NCBI GenBank assembly: GCA_934754655.1
Contig: CAKVIC010000011.1
Location: 21,077 to 85,076, forward strand
Source: an uncultured Candidatus Melainabacteria bacterium
GTDB taxonomy: Bacteria > Cyanobacteriota > Vampirovibrionia > Gastranaerophilales > Gastranaerophilaceae
Reading direction: 5' to 3'
DNA length: 64,000 nt
The position numbers and the translations under genes are program-made. The notes beneath the pieces were generated by a model that saw only the letters and a program-made list of their open reading frames with translations, did no database searches and was not told the origin of the DNA. Positions 45,454-53,232 of the stretch are shown one piece after another. Numbering within the stretch: position 1 is the stretch's first letter; the number at the start of each line of letters is the position of its first letter.

Positions 45454-46185
45454 GTGCTTGTTTTTCTTGGCAAATGCGTACAAAATTTATTTCAAAGCAT
45501 AAAATATATGTTTGGTGGAAATTTACGATTAAAATCAGTATTGGCACAAGCTGCAAGCATAAGCTATGATTCCTTAATCATATCTTTAGTTATTGTTTTT
45601 GTATCCGCAGCAGTTATTGCAATCCAAGTATCAAAACAATTTTTAATGACTGGCGCAGAAGCATACGTTGGTGGCTCTATTGCCGTTGTCATGATTAGAG
45701 AAATTGCTCCGGGCTTTGTTGCTTTAGCAATTGGCGCGCGCGCCGGAACTGCAATTTCCGCAGAAATTGCAAATATGAAAGTAACTTCACAAGTTGACGC
45801 GATAAAAACGCTAAAAATTGATCCTGTCGGTTATTATTTTGCCCCAAGATTAGTTGCTGCAGCCATTACTGTTCCAATGGTTGTTATCATTTCCGAATTA
45901 ATTGGTATTGCAGGTGGCGGATTAATTTCAAATTTCACAATTGGCTTGCACCCAGATAGATATATTAATTCTGTTTGGCTATGGCTAAACACAAAAGACA
46001 TTTACATAAGCCTTTTAAAGGCATTCGTTTTTGGAATTTTAATCTCGCTTGTTTGCGCAACACAAGGTTATGAAACCTCAGGTGGCGCAAAAGATGTTGG
46101 AGTTTCTACAACAAGAGCTGCCGTTTTATCAACAATTTACATGCTTGTTGCAGACTTTATCATTAACATCATTTTTTATTTATAA
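45454..46185 (+). CDS. mlaE: MlaE-family ABC transporter permease
   Basis: This 243-aa permease of the phospholipid/sterol MlaE class works with an ATPase (MlaF) and an MCE protein (MlaD) to move lipids between inner and outer membranes. It has about five membrane helices and the signature MIREIAPGFVALAIGARAGTAISAEIANMKV, then LKIDPVGYYFAPRLVAAAITVPM. The start is GTG at 45454 with gaggattaagga upstream. No mlaF or mlaD lies in the window; in cyanobacteria the parts are also scattered. The AsmA-like protein may serve the same transport. Confidence 0.9.
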   Translation: MLVFLGKCVQNLFQSIKYMFGGNLRLKSVLAQAASISYDSLIISLVIVFVSAAVIAIQVSKQFLMTGAEAYVGGSIAVVMIREIAPGFVALAIGARAGTAISAEIANMKVTSQVDAIKTLKIDPVGYYFAPRLVAAAITVPMVVIISELIGIAGGGLISNFTIGLHPDRYINSVWLWLNTKDIYISLLKAFVFGILISLVCATQGYETSGGAKDVGVSTTRAAVLSTIYMLVADFIINIIFYL

Positions 46186-46256
46186 AACACAAATCTAAAT
46201 TGATTCTAAGCTCAAATTATGTTAATATTATGCTAAAAATAGGTGGAGTTAATATT

Positions 46257-47066
46257 TTGACAATGCTACCCGATGAAGAGAAATATAAAAAAATTAACGA
46301 ATGGTTGATTTCATATAAAACCGAATCTAAAAAACAACATAAGAGCAAATTTAAAGCCTTGATTGTTGCTGAAATGACACCGGTTGTAAAAAAATTAGCT
46401 AGAACAATTGCAAGACGTGCAAACGACCCGATTGACGATTTGATTCAAGCTGGTTTTGTCGGGCTTTTAAAATCTATTGAAGATTATCAACCACTAAAAA
46501 ATGATAATTTTAGAATATATGCCGGCTACAGAATTATTGGCGAGATGAAGCATTTTTTAAGAGATAAGCTTAATATGATACGCGTTCCACGACATATCCA
46601 TGAACTTTCTATACGTATCAATAGCTTTATAAGCACTTTAACGGATGAGGAATTAAAACATTTAACAACAAACGATGTTGCAGATGCGCTAAATGTTCCA
46701 AAAGATAATGTTGATATGGCATTACAAATTGAAAGACGACGTTCAACACTTTCTTTTGATGACATTAGCACAAATATTGACAGCTCAAATCGATTCAAAT
46801 ACGAGGATGTGATACCTTCAAGCGATTATAGAGAATCTGATTATTACAATGACGTAAAAATATTTATAAAAAAATTAATCAATGATTTACCAGAAAAAGA
46901 AAAAGAATTAATAAAACTTTATTATTATAACGATATGCCACAAAAAGAAATTGCAAAGAAAATGCAAATGTCGCAAATGGCTGTTTCAAGACGCATGAAA
47001 AAGATTTTTGCATATTTTTATAAATCTTTGTGTGACAACCCTGATTTTGTAAAAGAGGATGAATAA
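46257..47066 (+). CDS. Group-3 alternative sigma factor (SigF/SigB/FliA type)
   Basis: This ~270-aa sigma-70-family protein lacks region 1. Region 2 contains NDPIDDLIQAGFVGLLKSIEDYQP and YAGYRIIGEMKHFLRDKLNMIRVPRHIHELS, the RVPR(R/H) signature of SigF/SigB-type factors. Region 3 lies at about 120-160, and region 4 is LPEKEKELIKLYYYNDMPQKEIAKKMQMSQMAVSRRMKKI, with an H-T-H. It overlaps pilD by 1 nt (taATG), so the two are translated together. The start is ambiguous: the TTG at 46257 is 8 nt from gtggag, and the ATG at 46263 is 14 nt away. Cyanobacterial SigF controls pili; whether this factor reads the sigma-28-like promoters here is inference. Confidence 0.85.
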   Translation: MTMLPDEEKYKKINEWLISYKTESKKQHKSKFKALIVAEMTPVVKKLARTIARRANDPIDDLIQAGFVGLLKSIEDYQPLKNDNFRIYAGYRIIGEMKHFLRDKLNMIRVPRHIHELSIRINSFISTLTDEELKHLTTNDVADALNVPKDNVDMALQIERRRSTLSFDDISTNIDSSNRFKYEDVIPSSDYRESDYYNDVKIFIKKLINDLPEKEKELIKLYYYNDMPQKEIAKKMQMSQMAVSRRMKKIFAYFYKSLCDNPDFVKEDE

Positions 47067-47968
47067 TGGATTATATTTCATCAAACACTTATTTAGCATT
47101 TTGGATTGGAATAATTGGACTTTGCTTAGGTAGCTTTTTTAATGTCGTTATATTGCGTTCGCTATCAGATGAAAGCATTGTTTTTCCACCGTCAAAATGT
47201 CCAAAATGTAATCATAAATTGTATTTTTGGCATAATATTCCGGTTTTATCCTACATTTTATTAAGAGGCAAATGTTATTTTTGCAAAGAAAAAATTAGCA
47301 TACAATATCCATTAATAGAAATTTTAACTTCCGTTTTATTCTTATTATCTTTTTACAAATTTGGTTTAAGCGCAAAATTTTTATTTGCTATTATTGTAAT
47401 TTCTTGTTTAATAATAATGAGCATGACAGATTTAAAAGAAAAATTGGTTGATTGTAATATCGCAATCGGTTTAGGAATTTTTGGTATAATTTATAATTTT
47501 TTTATTAATTCTAATCTTAAAGATTCTCTATTAGGGTTAATTGCCGGCGTAATTATTATCGAACTAATTTCTTTATGCGGATATATTTTTACAAAAAAAC
47601 GCGCGATGGGACTTGCAGACACTTATGTTGCTGGAGCACTCGGCGCATGTTTTGGATTACAACAAATAGGTTTAATCTTAAGTTATGCAATTATTTCATA
47701 TTTATTTTTTTTAATACCAATGTTTTTTTATAAACAGTATAAAACTAATAACATTTTAACTTGCATTTGGGGAATTTTATTCACGTTATCTTGTTTAATT
47801 TATACAAAACTAGCTCCAGAAATTTGGATGTTTGTAATCTTATTAATATTTGCATTATTACTTATTTTTGAGATACTAAAATCCTTGTCAAATCCGCAAA
47901 CTGAAAAAACTTATTTACCTTTTGTTCCTGCGTTTTCAATTGCTATTTTGTATATTTTATTTTTCTGA
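47066..47968 (+). CDS. pilD: Prepilin peptidase/N-methyltransferase PilD
   Basis: PilD (300 aa) cleaves type IV prepilins and pseudopilins at the cytoplasmic face of the inner membrane and methylates the new N-terminus. It has the N-terminal methyltransferase loop (LRSLSDESIVFPPSKCPKCN and GKCYFCKEKISIQYPLIE, four cysteines), eight hydrophobic helices, and the two catalytic aspartates in IMSMTDLKEKLVDC and AMGLADTYVAGALGA (usually GxGD; here GLAD). It overlaps the sigma-factor gene. No other type IV pilus gene is in the window. Confidence 0.92.
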   Translation: MDYISSNTYLAFWIGIIGLCLGSFFNVVILRSLSDESIVFPPSKCPKCNHKLYFWHNIPVLSYILLRGKCYFCKEKISIQYPLIEILTSVLFLLSFYKFGLSAKFLFAIIVISCLIIMSMTDLKEKLVDCNIAIGLGIFGIIYNFFINSNLKDSLLGLIAGVIIIELISLCGYIFTKKRAMGLADTYVAGALGACFGLQQIGLILSYAIISYLFFLIPMFFYKQYKTNNILTCIWGILFTLSCLIYTKLAPEIWMFVILLIFALLLIFEILKSLSNPQTEKTYLPFVPAFSIAILYILFF

Positions 47969-47986
47969 TGTATACTTATAAGTATT

Positions 47987-48403
47987 ATGAACACTGTATC
48001 GTATCCGAATCAAACTAGAAATTATTGTGTTTTTGACGAAAAAAGAATCAATCCTTTAATTGAAAAAAAAGAAGATTCTTTATCGCAAATCAAAACAATT
48101 TTAAACAATTCAAATAACGAAGATGAGATTCTAGAAGCCTTATACGCATTGAATCTTATGCTAGATAATGGTACTGACAAAACCAAAATTGCGCAACTTT
48201 ATCCGCAATTATCAAGATTTAACAACACAAAATCACCAAACATTCAAACTTTTTTGGCAGGAATTTATCGCAAAACAAAAGTTCCGGACGCATTTGGACC
48301 ATTGTGTAGTATGCTTATCAAGAATTCTATAAACCCACCACAAAATTGCCACTTTGACCCAAACGAAGAAATTGGTGGCGCAATCCTTGATTATTTAGCT
48401 TAA
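47987..48403 (+). CDS. Hypothetical soluble protein
   Basis: This 138-aa protein has no recognised domain. It is mainly helical, in two short hairpins (DSLSQIKTILNNSNNEDEILEAL, LNLMLDNG, TFLAGIYRKTKVPDAFG), which recall HEAT-like helices, and ends in a conserved-looking NCHFDPNEEIGGAILDYLA. It has no signal peptide. A TATACT lies 10 nt before the ATG and there is no clear ribosome-binding site. It follows pilD after 18 bp, perhaps in the same transcript. Confidence 0.6.
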   Translation: MNTVSYPNQTRNYCVFDEKRINPLIEKKEDSLSQIKTILNNSNNEDEILEALYALNLMLDNGTDKTKIAQLYPQLSRFNNTKSPNIQTFLAGIYRKTKVPDAFGPLCSMLIKNSINPPQNCHFDPNEEIGGAILDYLA

Positions 48404-48423
48404 AAACAAAGTTTTTTTATTAA

Positions 48424-48831
48424 CTAATTATTAGTTTCAGCTTTGTCAGCTTTTTCTGTTTGTTCAGTTTGTTCAGTTTTAAAAGGTTGCTCATCACCGC
48501 GTTTTAAATATGTCAAAGCATCTTTTGGAATTTCGCGACCCATAAGATATCCGGCAATAGCGCTGAAACCACCGTAAAACAATACGAATGGAAGAGAACA
48601 TTCACCCGCTAAAATAAATGAACCGATTAAAGAACCAACAGTTCCTATTGAACCAAAAAATCCTGTAAATTCCTTTGCGCAAGTTTTGCCTTTAAAAGAC
48701 ACTGTATCTTGTTCTAAAGGTTGTAAATCGCCTGATACTTCCTTTAATGATTGATTAATTTTTGTTTTTTTAGTACCGTTTTCACAATTCAAAGAATTGA
48801 ATTTGTAGTTGTTGACTGAATTGATTTGCAT
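48424..48831 (-). CDS. Small membrane protein with VSFKGK motif
   Basis: This 135-aa protein has a Gln/Asn-rich N-terminus (MQINSVNNYKFNSLN), DTVSFKGKTC at about residues 41-50, then two or three hydrophobic helices (FTGFFGSIGTVGSLIGSFILA, LPFVLFYGGFSAIAGYLMG), and a charged tail with TEQTEQTEKADKAE repeats. It lies 3 bp after the gene at 48835, so these form one operon. No known family. Confidence 0.65.
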   Translation of the reverse strand: MQINSVNNYKFNSLNCENGTKKTKINQSLKEVSGDLQPLEQDTVSFKGKTCAKEFTGFFGSIGTVGSLIGSFILAGECSLPFVLFYGGFSAIAGYLMGREIPKDALTYLKRGDEQPFKTEQTEQTEKADKAETNN

Positions 48832-48834
48832 AGT

Positions 48835-49344
48835 TTATTCCTTTATATTTTTTTGATTGCTTAAAAACTCATCTTCAAAAGATAATCGTTTACTTTTTTT
48901 ATGTTTATGATGTACTTTATGAGCTTTAGTTTCATCATAATTTACTATTTTATCTACAATATTAGTTTTTTTATGCTTGCGATGACCAACTTTAGGTAAT
49001 TTAATATCATCAACGCGCAAACCAGTTATTAAACCTGCCGGCAACAAACCTGATAATACTAATGGAATTGCGTTCATATCAAAATTATCCCATTTCCACT
49101 CTGAAACCTTCCAAAACGGCTGTTCATTACCTAAATTTGCAACAACAGCTGTTGAACCGGCTAAACCAAACACAGCTGTAACTAAAAAAGTTTTCAACAA
49201 ATTTGGTTTCTTTTTATGACGAATACGACCACTTTCATTTAACAATAAAGTATTTTTTTCTTTAAACAAAGACTTTACCGCTTTTTTTGAAAAAGAACCT
49301 TTGAATGATTGGTTAGTGTTGGTTGGATTAATTGTTAAATTCAT
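48835..49344 (-). CDS. Small membrane protein, paralogue A, with SFKGSF motif
   Basis: This 169-aa protein starts MNLTINPTNTNQSFKGSFSKKAVK, with the motif at residues 12-16. It has a basic linker, two hydrophobic helices (LLKTFLVTAVFGLAGSTAVV and AIPLVLSGLLPAGLITGL) separated by WKWDNFDMN, and a Lys/His-rich tail (HRKHKKTNI, HKVHHKHKKSKR) that could bind metal or nucleic acid. It is a tandem paralogue of the gene at 49439. A gaggtag ribosome-binding site fixes the start at 49344. Confidence 0.7.
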   Translation of the reverse strand: MNLTINPTNTNQSFKGSFSKKAVKSLFKEKNTLLLNESGRIRHKKKPNLLKTFLVTAVFGLAGSTAVVANLGNEQPFWKVSEWKWDNFDMNAIPLVLSGLLPAGLITGLRVDDIKLPKVGHRKHKKTNIVDKIVNYDETKAHKVHHKHKKSKRLSFEDEFLSNQKNIKE

Positions 49345-49384
49345 AAAATTTCTACCTCTATATAACAACGATATACACAAATAT

Positions 49385-49412
49385 ATTCTAGCTCATAAAA
49401 ATTTCTTGTCAA
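49385..49412 (-). promoter_or_regulatory. Promoter of paralogue A and the gene at 48424
   Basis: On the minus strand TTGACA (49407-49412), a 16-bp spacer ending ttatgagc, TAGAAT (49385-49390). The same layout is found before the neighbouring paralogue. Confidence 0.7.
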
Positions 49413-49438
49413 CAAATTAAATAAAACTTTTTTTACTA

Positions 49439-49816
49439 CTATTTGTGATATTTATGATACATTGATTTTATTCCTATCATCAAAGTGGCTGGTAAAACCC
49501 CCAAGCCGAATATTAATGGTAAAGAATTCATATCAAAATTATTTAAATCCCATTTTGAAAAATCCAAAAATTTTCCTTCTGTTCCTAAATGTGGAATAGT
49601 AAGCAAAGAAGCAAGAAACCCGATATCAAATGTTACAAGAAAAGTTTTCAATAAATTGAGGTTTTTCGGGTGATTATAAGATTTAGAAGATTTTCCTTCC
49701 GATAAAAGTAAGTATTGTTGAGTATTGAAAATTTTTCTAATAGATTGTTTAGGCTTAATACCATTAAAGACTTGATTAGAACTAACTGTATTAACAGAAC
49801 TGATCGCTAAATTCAT
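49439..49816 (-). CDS. Small membrane protein, paralogue B, with VFNGIK motif
   Basis: This 125-aa protein starts MNLAISSVNTVSSNQVFNGIKPKQS. It shares with paralogue A the sections NLLKTFLVT, LGTEGKF, NNFDMNSLPLIFGLGVLPATLM and a basic end (MYHKYHK), but lacks the long Lys/His tail. Two membrane helices are predicted. The gene has its own promoter, near-identical in layout to that of paralogue A, so the duplication included promoter and gene. Confidence 0.65.
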   Translation of the reverse strand: MNLAISSVNTVSSNQVFNGIKPKQSIRKIFNTQQYLLLSEGKSSKSYNHPKNLNLLKTFLVTFDIGFLASLLTIPHLGTEGKFLDFSKWDLNNFDMNSLPLIFGLGVLPATLMIGIKSMYHKYHK

Positions 49817-49855
49817 ACTTCTATAACCCCACATATAAACGACATGCACAACTAC

Positions 49856-49883
49856 ATGATAGCTCATAAAATATGCTTGTCAA
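49856..49883 (-). promoter_or_regulatory. Promoter of paralogue B
   Basis: On the minus strand TTGACA (49878-49883), a 16-bp spacer ending ttatgagc, TATCAT (49856-49861). It starts right at the end of dgt. Confidence 0.65.
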
Positions 49884-49888
49884 TAAGC

Positions 49889-50920
49889 TTAATGAAAATC
49901 TTTTAAATTTTTAAATAAAGCTTCGTCGCTTGAAGCTTCAGCCAATGGTTTTGGAATAAACAAATCAATGTAACGTCTAATTGCATATTGATCAGACATA
50001 CCAGAAATATAATCCACAACTATTTGCGGAATTTCTTCTTCAGGATAATATTTTATCAATTCGTTAGAATAATATTCAAACAAAGATTCTATAATGTTTT
50101 TCGCCTTTTTTTCTTCTGATTTTGTTACAGGATCAAGATACACATTATCAAACATCCATTCCCTAAGTTTTGTAACATGATGCCAACCTTCTTCTGACAT
50201 AGCTACAATTGGCTTGTTTAAAGAATTAGTTATAACATCCGTAATCATTTTAGCAAGACGAGCAGATTGTTTTGAAGAAAAATAATCCAACGAATCTTTG
50301 GGCAAATCATTTGTTGAAATAACACCTGCACGCACAGAATCTTCTATATCATGATTAATATAAGCAATTTTATCTGCATACTGTACAACTTGAGCTTCAG
50401 GAGTTTTTGGTTTGTAACCCCAAGAATGAGTTAAAATCCCATCAATAGTTTCTTGACAAAGATTCATATCTTCAAGCACTTCAACTACCCTAACGCTTTG
50501 TATATTATGATAAAAACCGTTAGGCAAAAGTTCGTTTAAAACCGCTTCACCACAATGCCCAAAAGGGGTGTGACCTAAATCATGTCCAAGCGCTATAGCC
50601 TCTACCAAATCTTCATTAAGTTTCAAAGCTCGCGCCATCGTTCTACCAATTTGTGCAACCTCTAAAGTATGCGTAAGTCGCGTTCTAAAATGGTCATTAT
50701 ATGGAGATAAAAAAACTTGTGTTTTGTGTTTAAGCCTACGAAAAGATTTTGAATGAAGAATTTTGTCCCTATCACGCTGAAATTCTGTTCTTATAGGATA
50801 ATTATCTTCACGCGCGTGCTTTCTTCCCTTAGAATCCTTACATTTAGTTGCATAAGGCGATAAAATTTCGTATTCTCGTTGTTCTAATTCTTCTTTAATT
50901 GTTGCAAGTTCAATATCCAT
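49889..50920 (-). CDS. dgt: Deoxyguanosinetriphosphate triphosphohydrolase-like HD protein
   Basis: This 343-aa HD-domain enzyme of the Dgt family hydrolyses dNTPs to deoxynucleosides and triphosphate. The motifs are RDRDKILHSKSFRRLKHKTQVF, THTLEVAQIGR, the HD pair ALGHDLGHTPFGHCGE, and YADKIAYINHDIEDSVRAG with the final metal Asp. It is shorter than E. coli Dgt (505 aa), like the Thermus/Enterococcus type. Two starts are possible; the ATG at 50920 lies exactly 6 nt after a TATAAT and has no ribosome-binding site, so I choose a leaderless start rather than the upstream GTG at 50935, which would be inside the promoter. Confidence 0.92.
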   Translation of the reverse strand: MDIELATIKEELEQREYEILSPYATKCKDSKGRKHAREDNYPIRTEFQRDRDKILHSKSFRRLKHKTQVFLSPYNDHFRTRLTHTLEVAQIGRTMARALKLNEDLVEAIALGHDLGHTPFGHCGEAVLNELLPNGFYHNIQSVRVVEVLEDMNLCQETIDGILTHSWGYKPKTPEAQVVQYADKIAYINHDIEDSVRAGVISTNDLPKDSLDYFSSKQSARLAKMITDVITNSLNKPIVAMSEEGWHHVTKLREWMFDNVYLDPVTKSEEKKAKNIIESLFEYYSNELIKYYPEEEIPQIVVDYISGMSDQYAIRRYIDLFIPKPLAEASSDEALFKNLKDFH

Positions 50921-50926
50921 AGGATT

Positions 50927-50954
50927 ATTATACACTATTTAGCATTTTTCGCAA
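50927..50954 (-). promoter_or_regulatory. Promoter of leaderless dgt
   Basis: On the minus strand TTGCGA (50949-50954), 16 bp, TATAAT (50927-50932), then exactly 6 nt to the ATG. Confidence 0.55.
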
Positions 50955-50956
50955 AC

Positions 50957-50986
50957 AAAAAAAAAGCTTGAGTAGTTAGCTCAAGC
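50957..50986 (-). terminator. Terminator of the 433-aa protein gene
   Basis: The stem gcttgag/ctcaagc (7-nt loop) is followed on the minus strand by a run of nine T residues. It lies about 45 bp after the stop codon. Confidence 0.85.
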
Positions 50987-51032
50987 GGGAAAAAGGGAAA
51001 AGGGATTAATAATTTAAGGAAAAATCTTTTTA

Positions 51033-52334
51033 TTAAGAGAAGATACCAAAAGTACGTTTAATGTTGTCATCTACAACTTTTTTAACGCTTTCGTACTCTG
51101 TTTTTAATGCCTCACGTTGTGAACTGATTTTTGATAAATCTAAATCGAAGGCTTTATCTTTTCTATTAATTTCTTTCATATCATGGTCATATTTAGCTTC
51201 CGCTTTAGCCAAAGCCGTGTTATCTAATTTGCTTGTTGCCATATCAGAAAGTGAAGTTTCTGAATTTACTGAAACAGTATCAATACTGCTAATGATATGT
51301 GAGCGTCTTGATCTTGTTTTAACAGCTTCAATTGTGATATTTCCGCATTCTACTTGTGCTTGCAACCATTCAGAATTGCTTGCTGCATCTCCATAACTTC
51401 CGTTATAATCAGAAATTGATACACAACCGCCACAAGCCATAATTTGCGCAAATATATCAGCATAATAATTAAACAAATCTTTGTCAAATTCTACAGCTTC
51501 ATCACTTTCAGGATCTGTATTTGTTAATTTGTCTAAAATTTTATCACCTGCCATTTGGTATAATAAATCTTTAAATGCTTGAAGAATTTCATTATATTCT
51601 GCATAATCTTCCGGATTTAATTCATTTGTATGATAAATAGCAGGTGGAATATTATCGTTTGAAATATTTTGATCATTTAATTGTTCATTTACATGATCTT
51701 CAATGCTTCCCACCGTACCATCAGCATTATAATGTCTATCAATAATTTCAATTAATTTATCATGCAAAGATTCTAATTGCCTAGTATCATAATCATCTGA
51801 GTTTTTTATATTTTGATAAATAATCTCTTCCGCTTGTTGAACACCTAGATAACCGTTTGAACAAATACCATTACCATTTGTACCAGGATAATCCATACCT
51901 GCTGCGTATATGCCACCAGCATTTTGAGCCATCATAAACATTGCAAAAGAATTTGCGTCACGATCTCTTGATGCAACTCTATTTGCTGCAGGACCATTAA
52001 CGAATTCTTCGTAAGCGTCTGCAATTTCATCCTCAACGATAAGTTTGCCATCTTTATTTCTTAAAGCATAAACTGTACCGTCAGCAGAATCTAATCTATT
52101 TCTTGAACATAAATTATTAAATGTTGCGGCTTGATATCCGGTTTGTCCGCTTGATGTTGTATAAGTTAATGTTAATGAAGTAGCATCTAAGGCCGCCAAG
52201 TAATCTTGGTAGACTTGGTCAGATTGGGTTGCAAGTTGCAACTTTGCGTTTTGCAGAGATTGCGCCTTGAACTCCAAATCGCTCATTCGAGCTGTAATTG
52301 TTAGCAAGCGAGCTTGCGATGCTGCCATTCCCAT
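51033..52334 (-). CDS. MGMAASQARLL-type protein under sigma-28-type promoter
   Basis: This 433-aa protein starts with MGMAASQARLLTITARMSD, then a long helix (EFKAQSLQNAKLQLATQSDQ) and a Ser/Thr-rich region. The middle (90-330) is acidic with several DNxxD/DPESDEA stretches and a CGGC pair (MACGGCVSIS). The last 100 residues form a coiled coil (LAKAEAKYDHDMKEINRKDK, ISSQREALKTEYESVKKV) ending RTFGIFS. Helical ends around a variable middle recall flagellin/hook-associated and similar filament proteins, which are also under sigma-28, but I cannot assign it. I have seen this type of N-terminus in gut bacterial proteins of unknown role. The aagga site supports the start. Confidence 0.7.
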   Translation of the reverse strand: MGMAASQARLLTITARMSDLEFKAQSLQNAKLQLATQSDQVYQDYLAALDATSLTLTYTTSSGQTGYQAATFNNLCSRNRLDSADGTVYALRNKDGKLIVEDEIADAYEEFVNGPAANRVASRDRDANSFAMFMMAQNAGGIYAAGMDYPGTNGNGICSNGYLGVQQAEEIIYQNIKNSDDYDTRQLESLHDKLIEIIDRHYNADGTVGSIEDHVNEQLNDQNISNDNIPPAIYHTNELNPEDYAEYNEILQAFKDLLYQMAGDKILDKLTNTDPESDEAVEFDKDLFNYYADIFAQIMACGGCVSISDYNGSYGDAASNSEWLQAQVECGNITIEAVKTRSRRSHIISSIDTVSVNSETSLSDMATSKLDNTALAKAEAKYDHDMKEINRKDKAFDLDLSKISSQREALKTEYESVKKVVDDNIKRTFGIFS

Positions 52335-52368
52335 TTTTGTGATTCCTTAAATTGTCCCTGTGTCATGT

Positions 52369-52395
52369 ATATCGGCATTTTTTCGAAAAACTTTA
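52369..52395 (-). promoter_or_regulatory. Sigma-28-type promoter of the 433-aa protein gene
   Basis: On the minus strand TAAAGTTT (52388-52395), an 11-bp spacer, GCCGATAT (52369-52376), the exact Bacillus SigD -10 form. The leader is about 30 nt. Upstream are TTGTTACAATT/TTAACAAT words at 52400-52435. Confidence 0.85.
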
Positions 52396-52497
52396 GACTT
52401 TTTAACAATATTGTTACAATTCTTAACAATCACGCAATTTTTGCTCGCAAATAGTTTTTATATATGTATAGGTGTTAGTCCGTGTAGGAAGGAAAAA

Positions 52498-53154
52498 ATG
52501 ACATACGACGTAAATCAATGCCAAAAAGCCAATATCAATGGTCAAAATGGTGCATACAGTAATAGCGGAGATGACGAATCCAGCAAATATGGAAGAAATA
52601 GTGCAAACAATTTCAAAAATTATGCAATGTCACCATTGAAAAATATTGATGATAACCAAGCACCGGTTTTTGATTTTGCACAAACTTCTAATGCAACCGA
52701 CAAGAATCATGATGCATTAGGTAAATTTATAAAAAAAAATGATAAATACTTAAATTCATTACCACCATTAGAATTTGAATACCGTTATATGCCAAATCTA
52801 GCAAATGGAAGTCTTGATAAAAAAGCATTATTAGGCGCAGCCTACGAAGAATTGGGTGTAACAGAAGTTCCGGTAAAAGAATTTGAACAAAAATATATGA
52901 ACGAAAATATGACCGCCGAACCTTTAGATATTAATAAAGATGGCAAAATTGATGTAAAAGAGTACGCAACAACAATTGCAGCAGCTGATATGATGAGCAA
53001 AGATTCACCAGATGTTTCCCAAATAGATGGTACAATAAGCTCTAAAGGCATGAATGCCGTACTTGCATATTCTGCAAAAAGCAGAGCTGAAGCCGCCACT
53101 AAATTATATTCAAATATTTATAACACGCTTAATTTAGGTTCAACAGATACATAA
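52498..53154 (+). CDS. EF-hand-containing hypothetical protein
   Basis: This 218-aa protein starts MTYDVNQCQKANIN at 52498 with ggaagg 5 nt before it; the open frame continues upstream but has no site. The N-terminal half is Asn/Ser-rich and probably disordered. Near residue 145 is one canonical EF-hand loop, DINKDGKIDVKEY, with calcium ligands at positions 1, 3, 5, 9 and 12; a second, less clear SQIDGTISSKGM loop follows. It has no signal peptide. The gene is divergent from the sigma-28-promoted gene at 51033, and the shared 163-bp region may control both. Confidence 0.7.
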   Translation: MTYDVNQCQKANINGQNGAYSNSGDDESSKYGRNSANNFKNYAMSPLKNIDDNQAPVFDFAQTSNATDKNHDALGKFIKKNDKYLNSLPPLEFEYRYMPNLANGSLDKKALLGAAYEELGVTEVPVKEFEQKYMNENMTAEPLDINKDGKIDVKEYATTIAAADMMSKDSPDVSQIDGTISSKGMNAVLAYSAKSRAEAATKLYSNIYNTLNLGSTDT

Positions 53155-53181
53155 TTAAAACCCGAAATATATTTAACCAAA

Positions 53182-53217
53182 AAGTGGCGCCACGAAAAGT
53201 TTTTCGTGGCGCCACTT
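53182..53217. terminator. Long bidirectional terminator
   Basis: A 17-bp stem (aagtggcgccacgaaaa and its complement) lies between the convergent EF-hand and aminotransferase genes, ending with taataaaata. Confidence 0.92.
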
Positions 53218-53232
53218 AATAAAATAAAATCT

